From: Sciurus carolinensis
Lineage: Eukaryota; Chordata; Mammalia; Rodentia; Sciuridae
Reading direction: 5' to 3'
DNA length: 64,000 nt
Assembly: GCF_902686445.1 (NCBI RefSeq)
Contig: NC_062219.1
Location: 148,472,057 to 148,536,056 of the forward strand
A program made the position numbers and the translations under genes. Below the pieces are notes generated by a model. That model did not search any database. It was not told the DNA's origin and was given only the letters and a program-made list of their open reading frames with translations. Every line of letters begins with the position of its first letter. Position 1 is the stretch's first letter. Positions 1 to 11,904 of the stretch are shown one piece after another.

Positions 1-990
1 GCACTGTCTTGTAAGAGCAGTCTATGGGGACGAATCGGTGCTCACAGGTGGGCCGTTAGGTCACGATAGAGGATTTCCACCAAAACCAAGGAGTTCGTGG
101 AAGCTCTTCTTGCACCATCTGGAACACACCTTCCCACAGAGCCTCAAGGAGGAGTGGGAACTCTGGAACCAAGAGCACAGTTCTGCACCCTGATTTGCTT
201 CCCGGGGCTCTGCTTTCCTCCCCTATCACAGGACTTTCCAAGGTGTCCAAGGCCCAAGGTGGAACCTGGGATATGGAAAGGTTATTCGGAGGCTCCTTCA
301 ACTCAGGGCAATTTGTGATAAGCGTTTGAAGGCATCCAAGAGAGAGCAGTAACCGGGCGGGGGTTGAACTTGGTTTCTCCTTTCTGACCCCCACTGGCAA
401 GGTCCCAAAGCTGGCTGCAGGTATGAGCTGCCCGAGGTCCCCTGGGCAGTCTGGCCTGCGCAGGACGTGTGGGGCACGAGGGCGTGACCAGGGAGTACCA
501 ATCTATTCTCCCACAGCTTCCAGATGGCACTCAGCGCAGCAGGGAACAGCCCTGGGGCTGCTGGGAAATAGGCATCTCGAAGCTCTGGGACCACAGGCCA
601 TCCACCGCCCACGTGAGCATGGCCCTCCTTCCTGCCAACGAAGACACCGTCAATTATGAAGAAGTAGGAGGGGCTAAAGTGCTATTGAGTTCCGGGCTCC
701 CTTGGAGTCAGCTCCCTTGGTAGGTCGCGGGGGATGAACTTCACTCTTAAGGGTCGGGAAATTTAAAAGGAGGCTGCCAGAGGGCAAGAAGCGGAGCAAG
801 GAGCAAAGTGGATAGAGTGGGGTCAGTTGCACAGAGCAGAGAGGAGAGGCGGTGCCAAGGGGAGGCTGGCCGGGCCTCGGGTTAACTCACCAGGGTGGCC
901 TTTCTGGTGAGAGATGGTCTCTTAAGCCTCCCTCCCATGGTGACCCAAACTCAACTGCCGGAGATACTCTCCTGTAAACGCTGCTCTTTC
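1..990. other. No recognised feature
   Basis: Mixed-composition single-copy-looking DNA of moderate GC. The short open frames on both strands overlap each other and show no splice sites or domains that would support an exon. No SINE, LINE or LTR pattern was recognised. Confidence 0.5.
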
Positions 991-997
991 CCTAGGA

Positions 998-1005
998 TAT
1001 AAAAT
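998..1005 (+). promoter_or_regulatory. TATA-like box upstream of CpG-rich DNA
   Basis: The sequence TATAAAAT lies directly before a CpG-rich block. A TATA box normally places transcription start about 25-30 bp downstream, which would be near 1028. No downstream exon is identified, so this is only a possible core promoter. AT-rich matches of this kind also occur by chance. Confidence 0.25.
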
Positions 1006-1009
1006 ACAG

Positions 1010-1735
1010 GTGTGTCCGACGGGGTGCGGTTCAGTCCTCTCTCCCCCTTTCCTGTCCATTCTCCTGTCCCAGGGGGCGGCCCGGGAGGGGCGATGGAGAA
1101 GGCTGTGCGCAGAGGGGTGACATCGGGGACGGGGAAGAGGGGCTTTAGAGACTCCCGTGGCTCTCCCCCGTGTGGCCCGGGCCCCAGTGGCACTGGGCTT
1201 GGGCTGGGAGGACTTGGGTGCGGGCCGGGGGCGTCTGCCTGGAATGAAGTCAGGGGTGGCTGTTAACCAGGGCGCCGGGAGGCGAAGCTGGGATCTGGGA
1301 ACCAAATCGGCTTCTGTTCCCCCGGGCAGAGTCCCTCCTGCCGCTAGAGAGATGTCCCCAGGTCCCAGGGCACTGCGTGCTTACTCAGTGACGAAGCCAT
1401 CTGTCGCAGCTGACAAAAGCCTCCCCAGTCCGGTCGCACTGCCAGTCTAACTCTTAGCAGACTCTTGGGGAGAACGTGCAGGGCTTGAGGTCGCGGCTGG
1501 GAGGGCACGAGGCTTCTGGGCCCACACTGACGCCGGGGATGCAAGTGACTTGTAGGAACACCGGCTTGTTTCCACTCCTCCTGCGGTCTCTGGGAAGACG
1601 TCACCCTGAGGGCCTCTGGGAGGCAGCGAGCAGAAAGGAGGCTTTGTGAGCCGCGGAGCGCGGGCCTCGTCTGGTGCGGCGGGTTTTGGCGCCATCTAGT
1701 GTTTCCTCGGAGTACTTGCAGGTGGCGCCGTGGGC
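1010..1735. promoter_or_regulatory. CpG-rich stretch, island-like
   Basis: CpG dinucleotides are frequent here, about 20 by eye in the first 330 bp and densest at 1650-1735, while the surrounding DNA is CpG-poor as usual for mammals. It contains a CRE-like GACGTCA near 1599 and a CTCF-like motif at its right end. This fits a small CpG island or a methylation-protected regulatory element. No transcript can be assigned. Exact GC and observed/expected CpG were not computed. Confidence 0.4.
1689..1702 (-). promoter_or_regulatory. CTCF-like binding motif
   Basis: The + strand reads GCGCCATCTAGTGT. This matches 13 of 14 positions of the reverse of the CTCF core CCASYAGRKGGCRS. It sits in CpG-rich DNA, where occupied CTCF sites are common. 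Occupancy is inferred only. Confidence 0.4.
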
Positions 1736-1740
1736 AGAGG

Positions 1741-3010
1741 TGATGGTTCTGCCAAGTGAGTTTTGGGGATAGACTTCAGTTTTTCACAAACCAGGGTCTG
1801 TGGGTGGTTGTCCTTATTTGATGGGGGACTGAGAATTTTCTTTCCAAGTCACCTTCTCCCACAGATGCTTTAGGATTGGAAGGAAAGAGCTGATGTACAA
1901 ATTCAGAGTATGGAACTATTGCTTATGCCCCTAAGTAGGGGTGTATGAGGAGGGTTATAGAGAAAGAATCCCAAAGGAGGGATCCTTCCCTGACTCCAAG
2001 CCACTAGAGTGTGCAGACCAGCTTGGTTAATGCCATTCATCTAGAGAACACCTGCCACACAGCACCAATACATGTCTGTTCAGCCCGACACCCAAGGCAC
2101 ACACAATTTCAGGCACAGTGGCATCTGGAGGAGCAACTGGTGACCTTCCCTGGCCAGCGATCGTCTCAGGTGGCAGGTGAGTGGTGGGATTCTTCTCTTA
2201 TTTCTGCAGAGGCAGGCAGCCCCGGGCACCAGGAGATACATCCTCAAAGGCCAAATACCAATCTGATCCTTTCCTAGAGACAAGGGCTGGGTTTTGTTTT
2301 CAAAGGATGTTCTGCGCTATGAAGATATGGGAGCCTTCAGCATAAACTGGAGAATGTTAACAAACCTGTTTGTAGGTCTCCTCCATAGCTTCCAGAGTGG
2401 GGACCAGAGATGGGAAGCTAGTTGAGGAATTGGCAGGAAGGGGTCCTAATTTTAGAACAACTTGAACAGGGTAGATTCCTGAGATTCCTTTCTTGCTCTA
2501 AGCAGGAGCAATAGAAGGGATATTTGGAAACAGTAGTTTGTCCTCAGACAGTTTATTCTTGCTCTTGGCAGCCCCACAAGGCCTCACCAACCTCCCCAGC
2601 CCGGGGCTTCACCTGGCCACCGCGTGTGGGCTATGGACAGGGCAACCACTCAGGAAGGCCTGTGTTGTGAGCCTTCCTGATGGGAAATGGGTTTTGGTCC
2701 AGTGAGGCAAAGTCTACAGCCCCAAGTAAGAGTAATGATGTTTCCCCTTTTCTCCTATTTTATTTTATGCTTACTTTTAGCAATATCTGTGTGAGTCAAA
2801 AGTGCTTTTACATGTGACTGTTTAAAGGAAACTATAGTTGATTCTTTTGAAAAGCAAAGAATCTTTTTGCATAGTAAATAATTACTACACAATTCAATTG
2901 ACAATCTGTGAGTTAGTGAGTATGTGTTCATTTAAGATTTCTGTTGTTAAATACATGCCAAGTGTTTGAGGGAATTCAGAAGCACATTTAGTCCTAGCCT
3001 TAGAAATGGG
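1741..3010. other. No recognised feature
   Basis: Non-repetitive-looking DNA. Small open frames near 2011-2277 and its complement are mutual shadows with no splice support. An AT-rich stretch spans about 2750-2960. Confidence 0.45.
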
Positions 3011-3011
3011 T

Positions 3012-3127
3012 CGTCTGGGGTGAGTGGTGTACCTCTGGGGCAGAACATGTGCTTAGTTCACATGCCTGAGGCTCTGGGTTCAAGCCCCAGCACCAAACAA
3101 GTGAACAAACCAAACCAAACCAACACA
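3012..3127 (+). repeat. Divergent ID-type SINE
   Basis: A degraded tRNA-like ID body. The B-box region reads GGTTCAAGCCC and is followed by CAGCACCA, as in ID elements, and then an A-rich tail of CAAAC-type units. The A-box half is poorly preserved, so this is an old copy. Confidence 0.6.
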
Positions 3128-3130
3128 CCA

Positions 3131-4205
3131 CAGAGAAACCAAAAGACTGTCTGTTAAGTCTTTACTGAGGCGAAAATGCATGTTCTTTGTTTACAAAATT
3201 ATAAATCATGGATAGGTTTCCAGGTCAACCCTCCAAAATCAGTTAAATCCATGATGTAGATAAAATAATAAACTGTGTAAGTGAAGTAAGAGCACTGAGA
3301 GAATATTCAAAATTGTAAAGGAGATAAAAACATCCAACGGAAATCGGTTTTTAGTTATCACTAAGATGTTTCAGGAAATGCAACATAAAGAAGAAACTTC
3401 CGTGACTCTTGAAGGACTATAAGAATTTGAGTTGGTGGCACTGATTCTTTTGAGTCTAATTCAATCTAAAAACATGTGGCTTTCCTCTGAGTGGATCTAT
3501 ACTAGTTTGTAGTTACCAGTGAGGCCATTTCTCCTGCCAAAATGGAAACAAGCAGAGTAAGGAGAGATTTTTCTGGGCTTCAGAAGTGAGACCTGGAAGA
3601 TAAAGAAGGAAGTAACAGGATTGGGAATACATATGTACAAGCGTATGGAAAAGCCATCCCGGCCTGTAAGTAGATTACCGGTCAGCAAGTAGCAAAATTA
3701 AGAAAATCAACACATGATAGCGTGCACGATTCCTCTGATTCCCAAAGGAGGAGAAACTGCATCAATTCCATGTTGACTGACATGTACTTTGAAAGGAGAT
3801 TAGCACTTTGTATGTTTAATGACTTAAAATTCATTCACAAAGTTTTTTGCTGCCCCCTCAACCCCTCAACATGTGACAGTGGGTTGAGAAAGGAATATCA
3901 ATTCAGGAATTTTATTTAAAACCAAACTTCGAGCTTCCTTCTCCGTTTCCTTTCAAGTTGCTGTTTTTGATTCTTATACGAGTGAAGGGCCTAATCTGGG
4001 CTTCTCGGGGTGGCATTCCATAAAATTCCATGGCAACTGAGCCCTTCACGACAGGACACGTACCCAGCTGGTTTTCCATCTATGTGTGGAACAGACAAGC
4101 AGCTGTGAGTCATCAAATACACATGGGGTCATTTGGGAGATAATCTTTACAGAGATGAAAAATGCATTTGAGTGTTTATTGATTTCGTTTCAGTGTGAGA
4201 TGTAA
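3131..4205. other. No recognised feature
   Basis: AT-leaning DNA without a recognised repeat or exon. Short frames at 3497-3688 (-) and 3722-3919 (+) lack supporting motifs. Confidence 0.45.
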
Positions 4206-4211
4206 GGCAGC

Positions 4212-4392
4212 GGACCCTGAGAGTGTGGTCCTGGCAACTGCAGGTCGGCAGCCCTCGAGAACTTGCTAGAAATGCAGACCTCAGGCCCCACCCCAGACTC
4301 CCAAATCAGAACCTCTGGGGTGGGGTTCCTTAGTCAGGGTTTTAAGAAGTCCTCTAGGTGACGGATGTGAGCTCAAATTTGAGAACCATTGA
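4212..4392 (-). mobile_element. MER5-type hAT-Charlie element
   Basis: A non-autonomous DNA transposon remnant. Its reverse complement carries the MER5A-like run: ending in TTGAGAACCA on the + strand, with AAATGCAGACCTCAGGCCCC and CAGAACCTCTGGGG in the middle. It is old and has no coding capacity. A second copy on the opposite strand is at 28371. Confidence 0.7.
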
Positions 4393-4599
4393 GTCATGCA
4401 GGGGTGAGTCAGGAGAACGATGGCAAGAGGGCAGCAGCCAAGCCAGGCCAACCCCACAGAACTGCGGCACGACGCTGTGGCCCAAGGAAGCTTGCAGGGA
4501 ACGTCAAGGGTGATCTTCATGGTGAGGAAGTGAACCTGACACAGACCGAGGGCACTGGGGACAGGTGGAGAGATTGCACAGGCTCAGTGTCTCCACTGG

Positions 4600-4880
4600 A
4601 AATGCCTGGGACCCAGGAATGTTTCAGATTTCAATTTTTTTCCCAATTTTGGAATATTCCCATATGCACCTTGGGATTCATTTGTGCTTCACATATTCCT
4701 TATACAGGTAGCCCAAAGGTAACGTTATACAATATTTATAGTGCAGGTTTTGACTGTGACCTGTCACAACAGGTCAGGCATGGAATTTTCCACTTGTGAC
4801 ATTATGTCAGCCCTCAAAAGTTTCAGATTTGGGGGCATTTTGGACCTTGGATTTCCAGATTGGGGATGCTCAACCTCTAC
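4600..4880 (+). mobile_element. Tigger-type (TcMar) DNA transposon remnant
   Basis: Matches the remembered Tigger7/MER-like pattern in order: a TTTCAGATTT block, CCTTATACA, TTATACAATATTT, TTTTCCACTTGTGACAT, TCAGATTTGGGGGCATTTT, and a terminal GGGATGCTCAACCT. This is an ancient non-autonomous or internally deleted copy with no transposase frame. Related copies at 14290 and 30930 run on the other strand. Confidence 0.7.
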
Positions 4881-4889
4881 TGATTTTCT

Positions 4890-5680
4890 CTTGGGGTCGA
4901 AACCGAAAGGATTAAGGAGGTCTAGCGTCTCTTAACCAAAATTCCAACATTGCAAAGCTCTGAGAACCACTAATTTTATTGCAAGTTTGGCACCGAAACT
5001 CATTGGTGGTGAGTTCACATGAGACTGTTCTAACTCATTGCGTTTCCCCCTTAGGGTGAATATTCACGTTTGCTTTGATAATAGTACATTTAATTATGGG
5101 CATGGTTTTGGATTCTGTTGGAACTCTTAGTAATACAGCATAATTGTCATCTAAAACTGTAAAAAATTCTAAATGCCAAAGTATCTCTGGCTCAAAGATT
5201 TAAAATAAGGGACTCTGGACCCAGATGTGTTTCAGAGCCTCAGGTCACTTCTCTGAGCTAGCCACCTGGAGCTGACTCCCATTTCCACCCTCTTGCTCTG
5301 ACCTGTGATGACCCAGCTGCCTGAGGTATGGGATCTTCCAAGCCAAGCACCAACTCAGCGTGAAGGATAACTGCTGGGAGCACTAAGCTCTAAGTTGCGA
5401 CTGGAGAGGAGGGCCCCACCTTCTTGTCCACTCCTTCCCACTTTGCAAACTACTAGAGTGCAAGGCCATAGCTTGGCTTCTTTGAGCCTCATTACCTTGT
5501 CTAGGACCCTGTGTGCTGGAAATGAATGGCAGAGGCCCTTTCCTGAAGAGGGGAATCCAAAGAGGTGCAAACTCGTTCCAGTTCTAGAGTACAGGGACTT
5601 AGGTCTGCCTCATCAGGCCATTGAACTCTGAGAGCCAAGACTCATGGGAAGCAAATGTGGAGGCTACCCCTCTCTCCCGT
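4890..5680. other. No recognised feature
   Basis: Unique-looking DNA. The frames at 5355-5570 (-) and 5395-5631 (+) overlap and neither shows a known domain. Confidence 0.4.
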
Positions 5681-5681
5681 T

Positions 5682-5706
5682 AAAAAAAAAAAAAAAAAAA
5701 AAAAAT
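5682..5706 (+). repeat. Poly-A tract with purine-rich tail
   Basis: About 24 adenines, continuing into AAATAAATAAAAGG and GAAAGAAAG units. It could be the tail of a degraded retroposon, but no element body was recognised upstream. Confidence 0.6.
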
Positions 5707-5814
5707 AAATAAAAGGAAAGAAAGAAAAAGAACAACCAAAACCCAAACTGAAACCTCTGTCTTTTATTCCAGTTTTATTAGCTTTTCTGTTATTAGATTG
5801 TGTGCAGTTTAACA

Positions 5815-5976
5815 ACAAAGCAATCAACTACAGTCCTACAAGATTCTAGCTCCTGGTGATGTTGTGGCCCCTGTTGTATAAGCACATCTGTGATGTTTGC
5901 ATAGCCCCAAACTCTCCTAGTGACGCCTGTCTCAGAATGAGGCTCTGTCCTCAAGCAATGCATGACCAACTGTATA
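5815..5976 (-). mobile_element. TcMar/Tigger-like DNA transposon remnant
   Basis: The right end reads AAGCAATGCATGACCAACTGTA and resembles a terminal repeat of the type 'GCGTCGCTTAAC...GCATGACTGTA'. Upstream, CTAGTGACGCCTGTCTCAGAA matches the same family. A copy in the opposite orientation is at 51767. The exact family name is uncertain. Confidence 0.5.
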
Positions 5977-5989
5977 TTTTCCACTTGGT

Positions 5990-6330
5990 CGCCATGTCTC
6001 CTTAGGCTCCTCTTGGCTATGACTGCTCAGACTCTCCTGGTTTTTGATGACCTTGACCCTTTGGAAGAGACCCAGTAGGTATTTTGTGGACTTTCCCTCT
6101 TTTGAAATTTGATGTTTTTCTCCTGGTTAGACTGTGGTCATGGGTTTTGGGGAGGAAGACCTCAGAGGTGAAGTGCCTCTTAATCATGTCAGGTTGGCGG
6201 TTATCATGACAGGCTGTGGTTGTGGTTGGCTGCTATCTGGCCGTTCTCTTTATATCAGGGTCACAGTCTCTGGTTCTCCAGAGTTACCTTCATTTCCACA
6301 GAGGTCGGAGTGGAGTGTTGCCTGACTGTG
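5990..6330 (+). mobile_element. Probable old L1M 3' untranslated fragment
   Basis: The run GGGTTTTGGGGAGGAAGACC followed by TCAGAGGTGAAGTGCC resembles the 3' UTR of mammal-wide L1M elements. Flanking sequence is too diverged to set ends or subfamily. No coding sequence remains. Confidence 0.45.
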
Positions 6331-8225
6331 CGGTGTAGGTCCTTGCAATTGTTGCCAGGAGAGAAAACACAACTCAAACTCGGCTCAAACAAGGAATTTC
6401 TTGATTCATGTTACCATAAAACCTAGGATGTGGGTTTCAGGCACAGCAGGATGCAGGAACTCAATCACAGTCATTCAGAATCCCTCTCTTACAGCGGCTT
6501 TGTTTCTTTGGGGTTGGCTTTATTTTTAGGTGTGCTCTCTACAAATTTTAGAAAAGAGGATTCCTGGGCACTTCAGACTCTTCATATGATCCTTAGAAAG
6601 AAGATTTTCAGGGAAAAAGAGCATACTTTCATGAAAATCCCATAGAAGCCCCCAGTAAAGGTTCCATTGACTCAGATGGTTATTCCAAGAACGGTAGTGG
6701 AGAATTTGCTGCTCTGATTGGCCAGGCCTGAATCACGGGCCCAGCCTGGAGCGGAAGACTGGGGTCGCCTCTAAACCACACACACCAGGAGAGAGAGGGT
6801 GGGCAGCGGGCTTGATGGAACCTTTGGTGAGTTATCGGAACTCATTTGTTAAGGCAGAAACAGTAAAATGCGTAGGGGGTGTTTTGGGAGCAAAAAGAAA
6901 ATTCATATCCTACCTATAATTTGTGGGTGCCCACCGTAAGCCACTTGCGTTTTTACATATGCTGATTCTTCTAATGTTTGGAACCACCATAGGAAATCGC
7001 ATTATTCTCCAGCTTTACATCCAAGGGAGACCAGGCGTGCCGAGGACATTAGGCTACGTTCTTGTAGTCTTATGATTGACGGTTAGTGGAGACGAGCTTT
7101 GCACCAGGCGTCTCCCACCCAACCCGAAAGCAGTGTGGTGGCAGCTTCCTCTGCCCAAGGCACCCAGCCCCAAGCAGCCGCAGTTCACATCTGAGCCCCT
7201 TTCTGTCATTGCCCTGCGTGGAAGCCAGCAGCCTGGCCAGGTTCACACCAGGTTTGGGGACAACCTGCGTCCAGTGATTCGATGGTGCAAGAGTTCAAGG
7301 GTCTGTCCTCCTGGCTCCTGTGGGGCCATCCTGGCTCCGGAGCCTCCCTAACTCCAAGTCAGCATGTCCCTGCGCCTGCTGGTGCCCTGACAGCGCTGCT
7401 CAGTAAAACTCTTGCCTGCTGCCGATCCCAGCTCAGAGTTCGCCTCTGGGAAACGCCTGGTCTTGTGTCTTCCACAGTCTAGCATGACGGAATTCCAGTG
7501 CAGGGGACGGACGTAAAGATGACAGCATCACCCATCCCCTCTTGGGATAAGGTCCCCCAACCATGTGAAGTACACACTGAGGCCTCTAGTGAGGCCCTGT
7601 GCTAGGGGCCAAGCCATTCCTTGCTAACTGGTATAAAATTCCACCCTCCCCATACTCAATCTCTCCCCATCCCTCCTCTCTGCTTTATTGTCCTATCATT
7701 TCACTCATCCCCAAATCTTTCCCTCTATCATCTGTCTTGTCTAAATCTCCATTTCTCAAAATCTCTCTCTTTATGTCTATGTCTACATTTTTAATCCACT
7801 TCTAGCCTCTATCTTTACATCTTTATCATCTATTGACAGACTTGGGTATAGATCTCTTTATAACACCCACCCCCATGCAGGCGCACACCCCTCTTTCTGC
7901 CTGTGACAGCCCCCGAGCTCTGTAAGAGGAAGAATTTCTATGGCATTAATTTCATACTCACTGCTCACATCAGTCTGTGGTGCATGCTGGGTGCTCATTA
8001 AGTATCTGTTGAACATGTGAAAGATAAAACAAGCAGATTCCCTAAGAGAAGGGCAAGAGAGACGCTCACAGAAAGCGGCAGCTGAAGGCGTAGGGATCAG
8101 CAGCAGCAGCCCTGCTGAGCTTATCTGCCACACTGTGGGGCCCGGACAAGAGCTGTGCCCTGCATGGTGCAACCCCTTTTCTCCTGGAGAGTCCTTGACC
8201 CCTTTTAACAGGCAATCTTGAGTTT
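6331..8225. other. No recognised feature
   Basis: Mixed unique-looking DNA. The stretch at 7640-7860 is pyrimidine-rich and of low complexity. The frames at 7076-7482 overlap in two phases and show no domain. Confidence 0.4.
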
Positions 8226-8229
8226 GCTA

Positions 8230-8400
8230 GATCCAAGGTGTGTGATCCTAGACAAATCGCTTTTCTTTGTCAGCCTTATTTATTTTAATCTGTAAGATGA
8301 GGATTCTGTGCTTCTTGCCTGACAGAGACTCAATGTGACCCCTTACCTGGAGCTTGGAGAGAATCACGTGTGCAGCACACGCTTACTAAATACTGTCTCT
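8230..8400 (+). repeat. MIR SINE (3' half)
   Basis: The order GTGATCCTAGACAAATCGCTT, AATCTGTAAGATGAGGATT and GAGAATCACGTGTGCAGCAC follows the MIR core and 3' part. Old, tRNA-derived and mammal-wide. Confidence 0.6.
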
Positions 8401-8699
8401 CATCGGCTGCAGTATTTGTGGCAGTAGGAGGAGATCTGTGATCTGTGTGGCTGATCTCTTGGGGGTGTTGTAGAAGGGATTTATGCCCCGAGCAGAGATT
8501 GGACAAGAAAATGACTCAACTTTTTTTCCACTCTGAGTCTGTAACTGTAGGGAATGATCTGAGTGGAGACTAATTTTCTTGTTCTGATAAGAGCAAAACT
8601 CATTTTTTTTTTGTGAATATATTTTTTATTTGTTCTAATTAGCTCACTCTTTGTTTTGATGGAGTAGAGTGTTTTCCCTTAGTAACAAACACAGGTGGT

Positions 8700-8872
8700 T
8701 TTGTAATGCAGCACAGTGCAGTGTCCCAGGGCATGAACTCTGAGGCTGGATTATCGGGTTCACTTTTTGGCTCCACAGCATCCTAGCTGTGACGCTGAGC
8801 AGTTATATAACTGCCCTCTGTCCCGATTTCACCTGGAATATGGAGATAATAATAATAATAATAATAATAATA
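8700..8872 (+). repeat. MIR SINE with (AAT)n expansion
   Basis: MIR landmarks in order: GGCATGAACTCTGAGGCTGG, GGGTTCACTTTTTGGCTC, TAGCTGTGACGCTGAGCAG and ACCTGGAATATGGAGATAAT. The GATAATAAT end of the core has expanded into about nine AAT units at 8845-8871, a known way that microsatellites arise inside MIR. Confidence 0.75.
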
Positions 8873-8879
8873 TTAAAAG

Positions 8880-10190
8880 GGCTAAGTCTACTGTGCTCCA
8901 TTTATCTTAGACCTCATAGATACTCTTTTGGGCAAAACACAGGGACTGGTCATGTCACAATTGCCATAGCAATAATACTTGTCTCTGGATAATAAAGCAA
9001 GATGGCGTCCAATGGAATTGGGAATCAGCGCACGAAGAATGGGATGATGGAGCCAGATGGCGTAGCTAACCAACGCTAGTTTCTCCAGCTGCATAAAGCA
9101 ACTACTCAGAGCTTCATGGTGACAGGCCCTCCCGTAACGGGGCCGGATCTCTCTGGACAGGCAGAATCCATTGCCGCCAGCCCGAGCCCACTTTCCATCA
9201 CACACTGGAGAGACCTGTGATTCTCCTTCCTCATGCATCTCCTGGGCTTGCTATTCTCTATTAGCCCTCGATGAAAATGTATTCTTTGAGCTCAGTAGAA
9301 AGCTGTGGCCTTTAAGATTGATGTGTCATGATCTGGAGGGACACGTCCAACTAAGCTGCATGTGACTGGATGACTTCGTTCTTTGTGTTTTTCTGCTTCC
9401 TATAATGTACACATGAACTTTTAAAAGATAGAAGCTATTAACAAAAGAAAAAAGGAAAGATTTATGTGCCAGAATAACCAGTTCTTCCAGCCCTCCAACC
9501 TTCATTCAGAGGATCACTTCTGCAGTGAACATTTCTCATTTGAGTACCTTTTACTTACTTCCCAGAGGAACACAAAGGGCTCACTGGTAAACGTAAGTCT
9601 ACTGGGCCATGGACAACACGGTGGGTGGATAGGATGCTTCCAAAGCCCGAATAAGACACAGCCAGTTCCTCTTCTGCAGAGGAGAGGGAGTTAGTTATGA
9701 GGTAAGCAGACTGAACAGACCTGCCTGCTCCAGCAGATCTGCCGTTGGGCCCAGCTCCTTGCAGATGCCCTGGGGTGACCTTGACTGCAGGCTAGCTGTC
9801 TGCATTCCAAGGAGAAGAAGAAACATGGATGTATCTTTGAAAAAGAAAAAAAAAAATTGTGTCTTCAGAATTCCAGTTGGCCTTTTAGCTACCTTGAGTT
9901 GAGTGGCACTGCGCCACATCCCCCCACCCCCATGCAGGTTAGGCAAGTACAAATGAGAGGAACCCCAGGAACCCAGGGGCAGAAGACTGTGAAGATGCGG
10001 ATACAGGATCTGCACTTCTGTGTGTAAGGGCCAGCAGCAGTGGGAAGTGTATGTTCCCTTCACTGTGACATGTCTCTCCCTTGACAGTTCTGTGGCAGCT
10101 CTCAGAAGCAGAATTGACTCAAAGTCATTAAGTTTGTAGCTTGTGCTGTGTCTGCAGGCAACACTTGGCTAGTGAAAGTTCAAATAAGAA
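8880..10190. other. No recognised feature
   Basis: Unique-looking sequence. Short A-rich tracts occur near 9440 and 9840. Frames at 8888-9238 (-) and 9695-10063 (-) have no recognisable domains or splice context. Confidence 0.4.
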
Positions 10191-10193
10191 AAG

Positions 10194-10418
10194 GCAAAAT
10201 GTGCTGGGGGTGGTGGCCATGCCTGTAATCCCAGTAACTCTGGAGGCTGAGGCAGGAGGATCACAAGTTCAAAGCCAGCCTCAGCAACTTAGCGAGGCCC
10301 TAAGCAACTCAGTGAGACCCTGTTTCAAAATGAAATATAAAAAAGGCTTGGGATGTGGCTCAGTGGTTGAGCAGCCCTGGGTTCAATTCCCAGTATCCAA
10401 ACAAAAAAAGCAAAATGT
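10194..10418 (+). repeat. B1-dID SINE with target-site duplications
   Basis: A complete dimeric SINE. The left B1/Alu-like half carries CCTGTAATCCCAGTAACTC and GGAGGCTGAGGCAGGAGGAT. The right ID half carries GGATGTGGCTCAGTGGTTGA and GGTTCAATTCCCAG, the Pol III A- and B-box equivalents. It ends in a short A-tail. Perfect 9-bp duplications GCAAAATGT flank it at 10194-10202 and 10410-10418. This SINE class is typical of squirrels and dormice. Confidence 0.95.
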
Positions 10419-10419
10419 A

Positions 10420-11205
10420 ATCTCCAAGGGGTGATGTTGTTCCAAGACCGTGAAGAGACTTTCAGGCCTTCTAGAGCTGTGGAGCAGCCGTGCACTCTGG
10501 CGTGCTGTTACAGCCTGCCAGTCACTGCTGTCAAGGTCAATCTGTCCTTGTCATTCCTCGATGACATCAAAATAGCGCACACATAAAGACTTCAGCAATT
10601 TGATTGATCCCTGCTGCACCCTGAAGTTTGTGGAGTGAACTACAAAAGGCTACTTTGACTTTCTCTGGTGCAAGGATTTGTGGAAGACGAAATCAAAGTT
10701 GAATTGAGGTCACTATTAAAGAAAAATAATGTCTAACCTTTTCTCCTTTCCCTTTTTTTTTTTAAAAGAGTAGCGTGGTTCCTTCTGAAATCTCTCTATA
10801 TAGCCACACTAATATTCAGGCACAGATCTCCTTTCTGTATTCAACTTTTTTAGGCACATGATACTTCAATATTTATAGTATTTATAGGATCTTTTTACTC
10901 ATCTTTTCATTATATATTTATTTTCAAAATAATGCTGTTATTATGAAAGGATCAGATGATCAGTATAGAAAATTTGGAAGTAAGAGGGAGTAAAAATTAA
11001 AAAATTAAATAACATCAAATTAATGACAGATGCAGAATTGTTACAGCCTAGAGCAGACCTCAATTATTTTATCAAGGTGGTCAGGGCCAATAAGATTTCA
11101 ATTTTTAGTGCATCACTATTATTATATTTATTACACTGAAAAATCAAATCATTACCCACAGTCACACTTGGGGACAGGACAATTTGCTAACTCATTTCCC
11201 CCTAC
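10420..11205. other. No recognised feature, AT-rich
   Basis: Strongly AT-rich from about 10730 to 11030, possibly decayed LINE sequence, but no landmark is clear enough to call. Confidence 0.4.
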
Positions 11206-11214
11206 ATTTTATTG

Positions 11215-11380
11215 AATCTTCATTATTGTTTTGCAGCTTCTTTGAGGAATAAGTGAGCCTTGAACTGCATACATTTCAGGAATACAATTTGATGAATGTA
11301 TGTCTGTATCTATATGTAACTGCCATGAAATCACGACCCACATCGTGTCAACCTGCAGAAGTTTCTCCCCATCCCTCCCC
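11215..11380 (-). mobile_element. Possible decayed LINE 3' sequence
   Basis: The pattern of ACAATTTGATGAATGTATG followed by ATCACGACCCACATCGTG and CAGAAGTTTCTCCCCATCCC resembles a diverged mammalian LINE 3' UTR in reverse. The call is weak. A 210-codon open frame, 11253-11885 (+), begins inside it and is not thought to be a gene. Confidence 0.3.
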
Positions 11381-11904
11381 CACCTCCAGTCTACCATTAC
11401 AAATCTTGCATTTCTTTGATCTGCCACTGGATGCACATCTTCTCTGTCATAACGAGGTTGTAGTCCTCCTCCACTTAGGAAGACTCATGGAACATCTCTT
11501 GGTGAATGGTAACTTAGATGTCAGTTATAGTGAGACTGTCTTTCTGCATGAGCAAGGCTGGAGCAAGAGTTTCAGCTTGGAGCACCTGTCCCTGGATCTT
11601 TCTGTGATTGATGGAATGCATTTAAATGACATCTTACAAACTTGGAAGAAGAACTTGCAAACCCCACAGAAGAGGTCTTCAAAAATACTATACTATACAA
11701 GAGGCATGAGTTCTTTTAGACATCAGTTAAAAAACACAGCCCACCCTCCAAGTAAGCTTGAAGATATGCACAAATTACTTTTTAATGTAAATATCCACAT
11801 ATTTGAAAGAAAATTGAAATCCATATATACAACTATATTTGTCCTTCTAAACTTGCTTTATAATCCACAATTTTCCATACTATAAAATACTCAAGATCAT
11901 AATT

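Noticed and set aside
3060..3110. Possible tRNA gene
   Set aside because: Only the B-box half is tRNA-like, followed by an ID tail; a SINE, not a tRNA gene. The same holds for all other ID copies.
10141..10434. 97-codon + frame containing MPVIPVTLEAEAGGSQVQSQ
   Set aside because: A B1-type SINE read as protein.
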